Assembly: GCF_003073375.1 (NCBI RefSeq)
Contig: NZ_CP029002.1
Location: 1,412,001 to 1,476,000, forward strand
DNA from: Lysinibacillus sp. 2017
GTDB taxonomy: Bacteria; Bacillota; Bacilli; Bacillales_A; Planococcaceae
Reading direction: 5' to 3'
DNA length: 64,000 bases
In this document: positions 35,513-44,670 of the stretch, piece after piece
Layout of the letters: every line of letters starts with the position of its first letter
Position numbering within the stretch: position 1 is the stretch's first letter
Program-made: the position numbers and the translations under genes
The notes under the pieces: model-generated
Seen by the model: the letters and a program-made list of their open reading frames with translations, nothing else
Databases searched by the model: none
What the model was told of the DNA's origin: nothing

Positions 35513-35995
35513 ATGCAAAAAAATAAATTTCGTATTCATAGCAATGAATTACTTGAAATTGCACAAAGCCGTTCATTTACAGATAAAGATAATATCGAAG
35601 AACGATTTGATGAAGAGGGAAAAATCAAATTAGTTAGTGACCGTGTTAATGCAGATTTAACATTATCTTTAGCTAAAACAGAAGATGGCCTTGCGTATTT
35701 AGTGAAATGGGACGACTCTGAAGAAATCTTCAAAGGTTGGAATATGGCATGGGAAGAATTTATTTGGTGCCTTGGCGTAGTTAACAAACCAATCGAAGAA
35801 GCTGCCAAAAAAGCGGCTGAAGAAGCAGCACAACGTAAAGCTGAAGAAGCAGCACTTGCAGCAGAAGCAGCAGCACTTGCTGAAGAATCTGCGGAAGAAG
35901 TTGAAGCAGAAGTTGAAACAAATGTAGAAGCAGAAGCAGAAGCAGAAGCGGATGTAGAAACAGAAGAAGCTGTTGTAGAAAACACTGAAGAATAA
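35513..35995 (+). CDS. Hypothetical protein with Ala/Glu-rich low-complexity tail
   Basis: About 160 residues. Residues 1-95 form a compact globular part (NADLTLSLAKTEDGLAYLVKWDD; GWNMAWEEFIWCLG). From there on the sequence is an Ala/Glu/Lys helix (EEAAKKAAEEAAQRKAEE) passing into an acidic EAEAEA and VETEE tail. No signal peptide. Several in-frame starts exist (TTG 35492, ATG 35495, ATG 35513); GGGA lies five bases before 35513. A TGA/TAA-rich terminator follows. Function unknown; the tail may be an acidic tether. Confidence 0.65.
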   Translation: MQKNKFRIHSNELLEIAQSRSFTDKDNIEERFDEEGKIKLVSDRVNADLTLSLAKTEDGLAYLVKWDDSEEIFKGWNMAWEEFIWCLGVVNKPIEEAAKKAAEEAAQRKAEEAALAAEAAALAEESAEEVEAEVETNVEAEAEAEADVETEEAVVENTEE

Positions 35996-36018
35996 TAGTA
36001 GCTACTTATATAAATAAG

Positions 36019-36055
36019 AAATCCGACTCTATGTGTAGATAGAGCCGGATTTTTT
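36019..36055. terminator. Terminator after the Ala/Glu-rich protein gene
   Basis: AAATCCGACTCTAT pairs with ATAGAGCCGGATTT, then T-run to 36055. Confidence 0.85.
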
Positions 36056-36093
36056 AATGTAAATAACAATATAAAAGGGTAGTTTGTGTGGAG

Positions 36094-37470
36094 TTATTTT
36101 TTATTTGGACCGACAATCGCATAACGTTCCCATTTTCGACTACGCCAACGGAAAATAACTAAAATGGCACGAATCCATTCATCGCAAGAAATTGCAAGCC
36201 ATACACCAACTAGACCTAAATCTAGAACAAATACGAAAATATAACCTAAGGATAAACCAATAAGTATCATGGAAATGAGGCCGATTCGTACTGGATAAGC
36301 CGCGTCCCCAGAGGCACGTAAAGAGTTAATAATCGTAATATTAATCGTACGACCTGTTTCAAGGAAAATACTTAATAATAATACACTCGCACCGATTTGA
36401 ATAATATCTTCGTTATCCGTAAACAACCCCATTAAAGGTTCTCTAAATATCATAACAAGAGCTACCATAACTAACGTAAATACAAGCGCAGATTTGACAC
36501 TAAACCAAACCGTTTTATACGCGCGATCTTTATCTCCAGACCCCACATAGCGACCTACTAAAATTGCTGTACCTGAACCAATTGCCATTGCAAATAAATA
36601 CGTAAACATCGAAATATTAACGGCATATTGACGAGCGGACAGCGCTTCTGCACCGATATAGGTCACATAGTAGAGTAAAACAATTTGACTTGTTTGATAT
36701 AGCACTTGCTCTAATGCTGAAGGAATACCGATTTTTAGAATTTTACCGATATACTCTTTTGAAAAACGGTAATAATCAGAAATTACAATGCGTACTTCTA
36801 ATGCTTGATATAGTAACCAGAAGAAAACAACAGCCGCTAAAATACGACTGATCACTGAAGATATTGCAGCTCCTTCAACACCCAGTTCGGGAGCACCAAA
36901 CTTACCGAAGATTAAAATGTAGTTTAAAATAACGTGTACTACATTCATACCAAGAGATACGAACATCGTTTGCTTCGTCCAGCCCTGTACGCGGATTACT
37001 GAGGAAAGAGATGTAATGAGCGCTTGTACAAAAATAAACCCACCCACAATGGCTAAGTAACTTTGCGCTGCTTCCAAAACAGCACCTTGTAAATTCATCA
37101 TTTTCATGATTTTATCTGAAAATAACATAAACAAGCCACTATTTACAAAACCGATAATGACGTTTAATGTAACCGATAGTGCCGCAATTTTTGATGCTTC
37201 TGCCACGAGTCGTGAGCCTAAATATTGTGAAACAACGATCGATGCACCTGTTCCAATTACACCTAATAATAAAATTGCAATTTGTATGTATTGGTTTGCA
37301 GTTCCTACACCAGCAACAGCGTCATCTGAAACAGCACTTAACATAAATGTATCAGCTAACCCCATGAGCATAAATAAAAATAGCTCTAAAAATAAGGGCC
37401 AAGTTAATTTAAATAAACTTAATTCCTTTGTCTTTTTTTCCAATGCGTTCACTCTTTCATGTAATTTCAT
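36094..37470 (-). CDS. MATE-family efflux transporter
   Basis: 458 residues, twelve hydrophobic segments in two MATE repeats (start LFKLTWPLFLELFLFMLMGLADTFMLSAV near 18; second half IGIPSALEQVLYQTSQIVLLYYV near 245). Exchanges drugs or metabolites for sodium or protons; substrate unknown. ATG 37470 lacks a good ribosome binding site; a GTG seven codons downstream is possible. Single gene. Confidence 0.9.
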   Translation of the reverse strand: MKLHERVNALEKKTKELSLFKLTWPLFLELFLFMLMGLADTFMLSAVSDDAVAGVGTANQYIQIAILLLGVIGTGASIVVSQYLGSRLVAEASKIAALSVTLNVIIGFVNSGLFMLFSDKIMKMMNLQGAVLEAAQSYLAIVGGFIFVQALITSLSSVIRVQGWTKQTMFVSLGMNVVHVILNYILIFGKFGAPELGVEGAAISSVISRILAAVVFFWLLYQALEVRIVISDYYRFSKEYIGKILKIGIPSALEQVLYQTSQIVLLYYVTYIGAEALSARQYAVNISMFTYLFAMAIGSGTAILVGRYVGSGDKDRAYKTVWFSVKSALVFTLVMVALVMIFREPLMGLFTDNEDIIQIGASVLLLSIFLETGRTINITIINSLRASGDAAYPVRIGLISMILIGLSLGYIFVFVLDLGLVGVWLAISCDEWIRAILVIFRWRSRKWERYAIVGPNKK

Positions 37471-37757
37471 AAAACATTACGTATCGTACCATAAAAAGGA
37501 AGCCTTAGATAGTCCGAATTACGGAGTACTTTTATAAATTACTGCCTATTTATAAGCAAATTGGAATTAAAAAGTAGATAGTTGAAAGAATTCTGTTATT
37601 AGTAATATTAAAACGACAAGAATCGACGTTTCGTAATCAAACTGTAACATTCGAAACATACTACTGTCATACAATTGAAATATGAATTCGGTATGCTTAA
37701 ATAGTTGAATCAAAAAGATTTTTCGCGAAACCAATTATTGGAGGGAAATATTCAAGT

Positions 37758-38327
37758 ATGATCAAAAAATTATTATCACTTACCGCAGTAGTGATTATGA
37801 GTTCACTTATTTTTGCTAACACATCATTCGCGGCCACTACATATACAGTTAAATCAGGGGATACCTTAACTAAAATATCGAAAAATTACAATACAACTGT
37901 AAAAGCTATTATGTCTGCAAACAATTTAAAGTCTAGTCAAATTAAAGTTAAACAAGTGCTTTCAATTCCATCTAAAGGTCAAACAAGCACGGCTAAGAAA
38001 CAAACTGTTTCAGCAACAGATCCTTCAAATGTGAAGAAAACAATTAAGATGTCAGCAACAGCGTTCACGGCTACTTGCAAAGGATGCACAGGCTATACAA
38101 AAATAGGTATTAATTTAAGAAAAAATCCAACAGTAAAATTAATTGCAGTGGATCCAAAAATTATTCCACTTGGCTCGAAAGTTTGGGTTGAAGGATATGG
38201 CATTGCGATTGCAGGAGATACTGGTGGCTCTATTAAAGGGAATAAAATTGATGTATTTCTAAGTAATAAAGCAACAGCAAACAAATGGGGCCGCAAAACA
38301 GTAACGGTTAAAGTTTTAAAATCATAG
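37758..38327 (+). CDS. LysM and 3D-domain cell-wall protein (YocH-like)
   Basis: 189 residues. Signal peptide (MIKKLLSLTAVVIMSSLIFANTSFA, cut near residue 26), one LysM repeat for peptidoglycan binding (YTVKSGDTLTKISKNYN...VLSIPS, 29-72), a Thr/Ser linker, then a 3D domain (95-189) with the three conserved Asp in AVDPKIIPLG, AGDTGG and KIDVFL. That is the build of YocH-type muralytic enzymes with a lytic-transglycosylase-like double-psi barrel. GGAGGG precedes ATG. In B. subtilis yocH is WalR-controlled; I did not find a clean WalR box here. Confidence 0.9.
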   Translation: MIKKLLSLTAVVIMSSLIFANTSFAATTYTVKSGDTLTKISKNYNTTVKAIMSANNLKSSQIKVKQVLSIPSKGQTSTAKKQTVSATDPSNVKKTIKMSATAFTATCKGCTGYTKIGINLRKNPTVKLIAVDPKIIPLGSKVWVEGYGIAIAGDTGGSIKGNKIDVFLSNKATANKWGRKTVTVKVLKS

Positions 38328-38339
38328 AAAATGAGTAGT

Positions 38340-38384
38340 AACCTATTGATGGGGTGTTTCAAATTTCATCAATAGGTTTTTCTT
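38340..38384 (+). terminator. Terminator of the YocH-like gene
   Basis: AACCTATTGATG pairs with CATCAATAGGTT, followed by T-run. Confidence 0.85.
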
Positions 38385-38546
38385 TTGGGCAATTTCGTGA
38401 TTATAGGTTTATAAACCACGTGAAAAATGCGAATTCATGTAAATATTTGTTTCATCGTGATTAATTATTAACGTATGATGGGTCATGCATTTAAAGAACA
38501 TCTTTTTTGATGGTATAATGGATGATGATCAAAGGAGATGTCATTA

Positions 38547-38879
38547 ATGGAAGCAAAAAAGGTAATAATTTCTTGTGAAAATTGCGGTGAAGATATGGAA
38601 GTGGATTTTAATACAGCACATTTCTCATCTGAGATTCAAATAATGAATGGTAAAAAAAAACAAAAACGAACGTATATAGCACATTGTCCGGAATGTAATA
38701 CAATCAATACTGTTTCAAGTGAAAATAAAGAAGAATGGGGAAATCGAAAAGGACCAACTGTGAAATTTTTCGCCTTTTCAGGATTGTTTTCATGTTTGAT
38801 TACGATTATTTTAGCGATTGTTGTCATGTACTTTGCTTTCAAAGGAATTATGACTATATTTGATTGGATATTTAGCTAA
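38547..38879 (+). CDS. Zinc-ribbon membrane protein, 110 aa
   Basis: Two Cys pairs (CENC near residue 10 and CPEC near 47) make a zinc ribbon. A C-terminal hydrophobic helix pair follows (FFAFSGLFSCLITIILAIVVMYFAF, 74-98; ending FDWIFS). The ribbon would face the cytoplasm. AAAGGAG lies nine bases before ATG 38547; ATG 38538 is too close to that site. Function unknown. Confidence 0.7.
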   Translation: MEAKKVIISCENCGEDMEVDFNTAHFSSEIQIMNGKKKQKRTYIAHCPECNTINTVSSENKEEWGNRKGPTVKFFAFSGLFSCLITIILAIVVMYFAFKGIMTIFDWIFS

Positions 38880-38951
38880 AACATTTAGAAAAAAATAAGT
38901 ATCAATGAGGTTCCCATGGTATAATGAGGTTTTCGTGGAGGTGTAATGAAT

Positions 38952-39161
38952 ATGAGTAAAAAATGGACAATTCAAGAAATTCAAGAATATGTAACGAAAA
39001 ATACAGATACAAAATTATTATCAAAAGAATTTACAGGGTTTTCACAAAAGCTAGAGTTTGAGTGCGCTTGTGGCACAAAATTCCAGAAGCCTTGGAAAAA
39101 ATTCAAAGAAAATAAACAACAAAAATGTGATGTTTGCCAACCACCAAAGGCATCTCGCTAA
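38952..39161 (+). CDS. Small zinc-finger protein, 69 aa
   Basis: An N-terminal helix (KWTIQEIQEYVTKNT) is followed by a CxCG-x(18-20)-CxxC finger: CACGTKF, WKKFKEN, CDVC. This treble-clef-like pattern occurs in DNA-binding accessory domains of homing and restriction endonucleases, but here it stands alone. ATG 38952 is ten bases after GGAGG; ATG 38946 (four bases) would add two residues. Function unknown. Confidence 0.7.
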   Translation: MSKKWTIQEIQEYVTKNTDTKLLSKEFTGFSQKLEFECACGTKFQKPWKKFKENKQQKCDVCQPPKASR

Positions 39162-39171
39162 TATGAAAACG

Positions 39172-39202
39172 AGCAATTACAACATACTGTAATTGCTTTT
39201 TT
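39172..39202 (+). terminator. Terminator of the zinc-finger gene
   Basis: AGCAATTACA (39172-39181) pairs with TGTAATTGCT (39188-39197), then T-run. Confidence 0.9.
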
Positions 39203-39276
39203 ATTTGTTCATTTTAGATAAAATCCTCTATAGTAATAGTTAGAAAAGTTAGATAATGTTTAAAGGAGGATTTTCT

Positions 39277-39660
39277 GTGAAATTGACGATGAAATATATC
39301 ATACTTTATGTGAATGATTTAGAAGCAACGATCCATTTTTATAAGGACATGCTTGGCTTACCCATTAAAATGCAACAAGGATCTTATGTAGAATTTAATA
39401 CTGGAGCAACAACCTTGTCTATCAATACACGTCAATCGATTAAAGAAGACATTGGCCTAAATGTACCCGAAGCTTCAGCAGCTACTCAAACATTTGAAGT
39501 GGGGTTCGTTGTAGAAGAAGTAGAAAGCACGATTGAACAGTTACGGGCACAAGGGGTAAAGATAATAAAAGAGCCAATTATAAAACCTTGGGGTCAAACA
39601 GTAGCGTACATTGCAGATCCAGATGGGCATTATATTGAAATTTGCGCAGCAATTGAATAA
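39277..39660 (+). CDS. VOC-family (glyoxalase/bleomycin-resistance-like) protein
   Basis: About 127 residues, one glyoxalase-type unit: [23 protein letters not shown] near 6-28, and the C-terminal [18 protein letters not shown] with the metal-binding Glu. Such single-unit proteins dimerise to form the metal or drug site. Start GTG 39277, eight bases after AAAGGAGG; the frame is open from 39256 but includes the ribosome binding site. Substrate unknown. Confidence 0.88.
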   Translation: MKLTMKYIILYVNDLEATIHFYKDMLGLPIKMQQGSYVEFNTGATTLSINTRQSIKEDIGLNVPEASAATQTFEVGFVVEEVESTIEQLRAQGVKIIKEPIIKPWGQTVAYIADPDGHYIEICAAIE

Positions 39661-39754
39661 GTCAATTTGAATTCTGTTTTTTGTATTTACAGTTTTAGGT
39701 AAATAAGTTAGGATGAGCATACAGTTTCTAGAGAGAATAAGAAAGGTTCAAATA

Positions 39755-40924
39755 ATGCAAGCAATCATAAAATATTTCCATCCACTCGTATGGATCATTT
39801 TAAGCGGAACAATTTTTGCTCGAACAGCAAGCTTTATGGCGATTCCGTTTTTAGCATTATATTTACATAATCAATTAAATGCATCCCCGTTATTAATAGG
39901 ATTAACGATAGGGATCGCGCCATTATGTTCAACATTTGGAGGGCTTATAGGGGGCTATTTAACAGATCGATTTGGCCGAAAAATCGTTATTATCATTACA
40001 GTTTTTGTATGGAGTCTTACTTTTATTGGTTTTGCTTTTGCACCAACAGCCATCTATTTTGTCTTTTTAAATGCCTTAAACGGATTTTGTCGATCATTTT
40101 TTGAGCCAGGTACACAAGCCCTTATGATTGATTTTACGGAAGATGTCAAAAAACGACGCTTATTTTCGGTTCGTTACACAGCCATTAATATAGCGGCGGT
40201 TATTGGTCCGTTATTAGGTGTATGGATTTCAAATATGTCGAGTGCTTCGGTTCCATTTATTATTACCGGTTTGATGTATGCAACGTATGGCATCTTTTTA
40301 ATCATCATATTAAAGCGATATGAAATGAAACAACAAAAGTTAGCAGCAGGCAATAAGATTCAGGCTATTTTAAATGCAGTGAGAAAAGACCAAAAACTGT
40401 TGTACTTTATCACCGGGGGTATATTAATATCAGTCGGCTATGCACAATTTGATTCGACATTACCACAATTAATTGATTTAAAAGTAGAAGATGGGGTGAA
40501 GTTATTTTCCTATGTGATCGTTGCGAATTCCATTACAGTGCTAACGTTACAATTACCTTTAACGATGCTTATTGAGAAAATACCTATTTATACTTCACTT
40601 AAAATCGGAATTACCATCTTTGCAGTCGGGTTACTTTTATTTGGCTTTTCCGAAAGTGCGTGGATGTTCATTGCGAGTATGATTCTTTTTTCAATCGGAG
40701 AAATTTTCTGCTTTCCAACAATGAATGCCGTCATTGAAGAAATTGCGCCAGTAGACCAAAAGGGAATTTATTTGGGCGCGGCACAATTGAAAAATATAGG
40801 TGGTTTTATTGGTCCGGTTCTAGGTGGATGGCTACTAGTAGCAACCGTAGATTGGATGTATAGTATTATTGCAATAATTATGTTTAGTAGTATATTCGTC
40901 TATCGAAAAGCGCTTAGATATTAA
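39755..40924 (+). CDS. MFS transporter
   Basis: About 389 residues, twelve hydrophobic segments. The loop 2-3 motif GGYLTDRFGRKIV is classical, followed by VWSLTFIGFAF. Probably a drug/H+ antiporter of the DHA1 type. ATG 39755 has AAAGG eight bases upstream; ATG 39713 would add 14 residues without one. Second MFS gene of a group of four in this window; this one is not divergent from a regulator. Confidence 0.87.
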   Translation: MQAIIKYFHPLVWIILSGTIFARTASFMAIPFLALYLHNQLNASPLLIGLTIGIAPLCSTFGGLIGGYLTDRFGRKIVIIITVFVWSLTFIGFAFAPTAIYFVFLNALNGFCRSFFEPGTQALMIDFTEDVKKRRLFSVRYTAINIAAVIGPLLGVWISNMSSASVPFIITGLMYATYGIFLIIILKRYEMKQQKLAAGNKIQAILNAVRKDQKLLYFITGGILISVGYAQFDSTLPQLIDLKVEDGVKLFSYVIVANSITVLTLQLPLTMLIEKIPIYTSLKIGITIFAVGLLLFGFSESAWMFIASMILFSIGEIFCFPTMNAVIEEIAPVDQKGIYLGAAQLKNIGGFIGPVLGGWLLVATVDWMYSIIAIIMFSSIFVYRKALRY

Positions 40925-40987
40925 TTTTATAATAGAAAAGGATGGAACATTTTAATTTATGTAACCCACCTTAAGGAGGAACTACAC

Positions 40988-41815
40988 ATGTCAAAAGTTT
41001 ATGTGATTACAGGTGGAACAGGTGGAATGGGGAAAGCTACTGCCTTACGTTTAGGGAAAAAGGGAGCTTTACTTTTAGCGGATATGAGTGAAGAGCGTTT
41101 AGCTGCTACAGCTGCTGAATTAAAAGAAGCGGGTATTCAAACAGTTGAATACATGACAGCAGACATTTCAAACCGTGAAGCGGTAAAAGCTTTAGCTGAA
41201 AAAGCGGCTTCAATGGGTGAATTAGCAGGTTTAGTTCATACTGCAGGCCTTTCTCCAACAATGGCAGACTGGAAAAAAATTATGGAAGTCAATGCAGTAG
41301 GTACGGCTTATATTTTAGATGAATTCCTAAAAATTGCTGGACCAGAAACAGCTGCAGTATGTATGTCATCAATGAGTGCACATATGGTTCCAGCACCACC
41401 AGAATTGCGTGAAATGCTGAAAAATCCATTAGCTGAAGGCTTCATGGAAAAAATGGAAGTAGCTACGAAAGGCTCTACAGCTGCATCATATCCATTCTCT
41501 AAAATCTCAGTAATCGAAATGGTGAAAGATTTAGCTTGGGCTTGGGGTGAAAAAGGTGCGCGTTTAACATCGATCTCTCCAGGTACAATCGATACTCAAA
41601 TGGGGCGGGCGGAAAAACAACAAAGTCAACAAATGGCGGTTTTACTTGCGCATACGCCATTACGTCGTGAAGGAGATGCCGATGAAATCGCGAAAGTTGT
41701 AGAATTTTTACTAAGTGATGCGGCATCTTATGTAACGGGAACAGACATTTTAGTTGATGGCGGTACGATTGCCAACATGGCACGTATGCGTCAAGCCATG
41801 CAACAAAATCAATAA
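40988..41815 (+). CDS. Short-chain dehydrogenase/reductase
   Basis: 275 residues, Rossmann fold. Cofactor motif TGGTGGMGKA near residue 8 (TGxxxGxG) and LLADMSEERL near 30. The catalytic Ser is in VCMSSMSAHM near 122, and YPFSK near 160 gives the YxxxK pair. The C-terminal VTGTDILVDGG is typical. It carries a longer insert before the Tyr (PPELREMLKNPL) than minimal SDRs. NAD(P)H alcohol or keto substrate unknown. TAAGGAGG precedes ATG. Confidence 0.92.
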   Translation: MSKVYVITGGTGGMGKATALRLGKKGALLLADMSEERLAATAAELKEAGIQTVEYMTADISNREAVKALAEKAASMGELAGLVHTAGLSPTMADWKKIMEVNAVGTAYILDEFLKIAGPETAAVCMSSMSAHMVPAPPELREMLKNPLAEGFMEKMEVATKGSTAASYPFSKISVIEMVKDLAWAWGEKGARLTSISPGTIDTQMGRAEKQQSQQMAVLLAHTPLRREGDADEIAKVVEFLLSDAASYVTGTDILVDGGTIANMARMRQAMQQNQ

Positions 41816-41833
41816 TAGAAATAGATAGAACGA

Positions 41834-41866
41834 AAGCCACTCATAAATGTTTGAATGGCTTTTTAC
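41834..41866. terminator. Bidirectional terminator
   Basis: AAAGCCACTCA pairs partly with TTGAATGGCTTT between the convergent SDR and MFS genes; T-run on the plus strand. Confidence 0.7.
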
Positions 41867-41868
41867 TT

Positions 41869-43158
41869 TTAAGCTTGTAAAATTTCTTTCTGTTGTTCCT
41901 TTTTCAATTCAGGATGTGCCATTTCTATTATAGAAGTTCGTAATAATAACAGGACACAGATGATAAGGATCATACCACTTACGATTAAAATCCACTCCGC
42001 TGGTAATATATCATATAAGAAGCCATATAAAAGGGTACCCACTGGCATCATACTCATCGACATCATTTCAACAATTCCAAATACACGGCCACGATATTCT
42101 TCCTCTACTGATAACTGTAACATGACTCCGAGTGGTGTATTTGTTAAAACCCCCAAAGAACCAAATAACAACATTAAAATGAAATAGAAGGTGAAATTCA
42201 AGATTGTCGAAAAATGAAAGAATAAAGGGATTGCCGCTATAAGTATTAAACTAGACATTAAAAGTAGCGTACGTTTTACAAAAACTAATGGAAACTTTAC
42301 ATTCGAACGAGTAGCAAAATAAATCGATGTTATAAGCATCCCGATTGCTGCACCCGCTTCTGTAAATCCAATCAAAGTAGGATCTAATTTTAAAATCGTG
42401 ACTAAAATAAAATCCCCACCTATATTGATACTTGTAAAGAATAAATTTAGCCATAATGCTGTCCATAAAATAGAACGTAAAACATGTTGTTTACTTACAT
42501 AGCGGAATCCGGCCTTTAAACTTTGAAACATCGTCTCTTTTTGACCATCATTTGTAATTGCCGCTTTTTTGTAAAGTGTAAAGTTCATTGTGGATTCAAG
42601 TGAAAGTGTAATTACAGCAGCAACGATGAATGCAGCTAAAAAGATTTCCATTGAGACAAATCCGAATAGCATCCCACCAAATACTGGACCACCAATTCCC
42701 GAAATCGATTGAGCTAATTGGTTAAAGCTCATCGCTTTTTGTAGCCGAGCCTCATCAACTAAATTTGCAATGGATGCTGAGAAGGCAACACTTGAAAATG
42801 AACTGAAAATACTATTGAAAACCGTTGTAATGTATATGGCAATTAAAGAAAGTTCCACGGTATGCGTGTAAAATAACAATGTACTGATGGATAATATAAC
42901 ACCCGCTTGCCCACCAAGTACTAACCATTTACGTGGAATGCGGTCTCCGATTAAACCTGCAATTGGCGAAAAGATGATTCGCGGCAAATAACTAAGCAAA
43001 ATATTCGTCGCAAAACTTAACGATGAACCTGTCAAAGAAAGAATATACATACTAATACCAAATGCATAAACGTGAGAACCAAGCGATCCAATCATTTTAC
43101 TTACGAGAAATGTGTACAAATGATAGGTTGCCTTTTTGTGTTTTAATTGTTCGTTCAT
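41869..43158 (-). CDS. MFS transporter (macrolide/drug-efflux MFS_3 type)
   Basis: 429 residues, twelve hydrophobic segments: MIGSLGSHVYAFGISMYIL at the start, then IAGLIGDRIPRKWLVLGGQAG with the MFS loop motif near 70. It resembles the MefA/NreB-like efflux group. AAGGGG precedes ATG 43158. Divergent from the XRE/TPR regulator at 43352, with an AT-rich 193-base region between them that contains TTTAATTAAATTTAAA-like repeats, so the regulator probably controls it. Confidence 0.87.
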   Translation of the reverse strand: MNEQLKHKKATYHLYTFLVSKMIGSLGSHVYAFGISMYILSLTGSSLSFATNILLSYLPRIIFSPIAGLIGDRIPRKWLVLGGQAGVILSISTLLFYTHTVELSLIAIYITTVFNSIFSSFSSVAFSASIANLVDEARLQKAMSFNQLAQSISGIGGPVFGGMLFGFVSMEIFLAAFIVAAVITLSLESTMNFTLYKKAAITNDGQKETMFQSLKAGFRYVSKQHVLRSILWTALWLNLFFTSINIGGDFILVTILKLDPTLIGFTEAGAAIGMLITSIYFATRSNVKFPLVFVKRTLLLMSSLILIAAIPLFFHFSTILNFTFYFILMLLFGSLGVLTNTPLGVMLQLSVEEEYRGRVFGIVEMMSMSMMPVGTLLYGFLYDILPAEWILIVSGMILIICVLLLLRTSIIEMAHPELKKEQQKEILQA

Positions 43159-43351
43159 GTTACCAAACCCCTTTTGTTTAATTTTATTAAACTAATAATA
43201 AAACATTTAAAATCAATTTGCAATTAAAAGTTTAATTAAATTTAAAATTTGTTCATTTTATAAATGACTTATAGAGTATTAGGTTTAATTTAATTTAAAA
43301 TATACCAACGAACGAAAGGATTTGGTACACTAAATAGTATGAGGTGACGAC

Positions 43352-44608
43352 ATGTTAAATATTGGAGCGAAGATAAAAGAATTACGAAAAGCGCGAAAAA
43401 TGACGTTAGCCGATGTAGCAGGCGACCGTATTACGAAAGGAATGCTAAGTCTAATTGAAAATGGTAAGGCACAGCCATCTATGGAAAGCTTGCAGCATAT
43501 AGCAAAACAATTAAATATTGACGTGGCTGAGCTTATGCAAAATGGGGATAGTGAAGAAGTTCGTGAACTATACTTACAAGCAGAGGATTTAAGCTTACAA
43601 ATCAACGACGAATATGTAAAAGATACCTATATGGCACTTCAACAAAAGCTTCATGATTTGATTGAACCTTTTGTAAAAGAGGGGAAATTAAAAGGACAAA
43701 CATATGAGGAAGTTCGTTTGTATGAGATGTATTTGGGCATGCGAAATCGATTAAGTATCGATAAGTCACTCGAACCATTTTTTGAAGTCATTCCAATGTA
43801 TGAACAGGTACATGCGTATTCGAAAATTATAAATGTGTATAGTCGCTTAGCAGGTTATAAGTTTGAAGAGCGAAAATATGAAGATGGATTGACCTTTTTA
43901 TTAAAGGGAGAAACCTATACAAAACGTTACGGGGATCTAATTGGTGATTTAGAAAAGTTAGATTTATATTACAATATTACGGTTCTTTATGCAGCAGTGA
44001 ATGAGAATAAGCAGGCTGAGAAATATTTAGAAATGGCATTGAAAATTGCAAAAGAAAAGAAAATTTTGTATCGTATAAATGATTTTTATCGCTTTATATT
44101 TCTTAATCACTGTGCCGATGAAAACGGGGAAAAGGCGGCCTTTTATTTAAGGAAAATACGCTTACTTACGGAAGTGTTAGAGGACCCTGTTGAAATTTTG
44201 GTCGAACAAATTTTAACGTTATTTTACATTAATCATATTGAGAAGGATTATGAGAAAACAATTGCAACAACTTTTAAAAAATCGACATTACCTGATGAAG
44301 TGTTAGAAGAAATTAATTATTTTGCTAAAGGCGAATATGCTTTTGCGTATTGGAAGCTAGATCGAATTGATGAAGCGCTTGCCCAATTAATTGATTTCAA
44401 AGTTACGTATGATGTTAATCAGCATCCAATCGATTTAGTTCGTTATTATCGTAGCTATGCAATCCGTGCACTTTGCTATTACGAAAAGGGCGATAAAGAG
44501 AATGCGAAGCGAGACATTTTATATGCAGTCGATGGCGTGAAGAACTTTAAAGAACTGTTTGGTAAACAATTTATTTTAGGTGCGTATGATACGATTATGA
44601 AAAAATAA
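43352..44608 (+). CDS. XRE-family regulator with TPR-like C-terminal region
   Basis: 418 residues. The N-terminal helix-turn-helix (IGAKIKELRKARKMTLADVAGDRITKGMLSLIENGKAQPSMESLQHIAKQLN) covers residues 3-55. The remaining 350 residues are repeated helix pairs with TPR spacing (LTFLLKGETYTKRYGD; AEKYLEMALKIAKEK; EALAQLIDF). The build recalls RRNPP-type regulators (PlcR, NprR, Rgg), which sense peptides, but no precursor peptide gene is next to it. It is paralogous in layout to the gene at 59489. It ends at a strong terminator. Confidence 0.88.
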   Translation: MLNIGAKIKELRKARKMTLADVAGDRITKGMLSLIENGKAQPSMESLQHIAKQLNIDVAELMQNGDSEEVRELYLQAEDLSLQINDEYVKDTYMALQQKLHDLIEPFVKEGKLKGQTYEEVRLYEMYLGMRNRLSIDKSLEPFFEVIPMYEQVHAYSKIINVYSRLAGYKFEERKYEDGLTFLLKGETYTKRYGDLIGDLEKLDLYYNITVLYAAVNENKQAEKYLEMALKIAKEKKILYRINDFYRFIFLNHCADENGEKAAFYLRKIRLLTEVLEDPVEILVEQILTLFYINHIEKDYEKTIATTFKKSTLPDEVLEEINYFAKGEYAFAYWKLDRIDEALAQLIDFKVTYDVNQHPIDLVRYYRSYAIRALCYYEKGDKENAKRDILYAVDGVKNFKELFGKQFILGAYDTIMKK

Positions 44609-44620
44609 TTTTTATAGAAA

Positions 44621-44668
44621 ATCCCCATGATTAACAAATTTGATTGTTAGTCATGGGGATATTTTTTT
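44621..44668. terminator. Bidirectional terminator
   Basis: ATCCCCATGA plus TTAACA pairs with TGTTAG plus TCATGGGGAT, then ATTTTTTT. Confidence 0.9.
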
Positions 44669-44670
44669 CA

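Noticed and set aside
37540-37757. WalR box upstream of the YocH-like gene
   Set aside because: One TGTAAC half-site is present but no second half-site at the required 5-base spacing.
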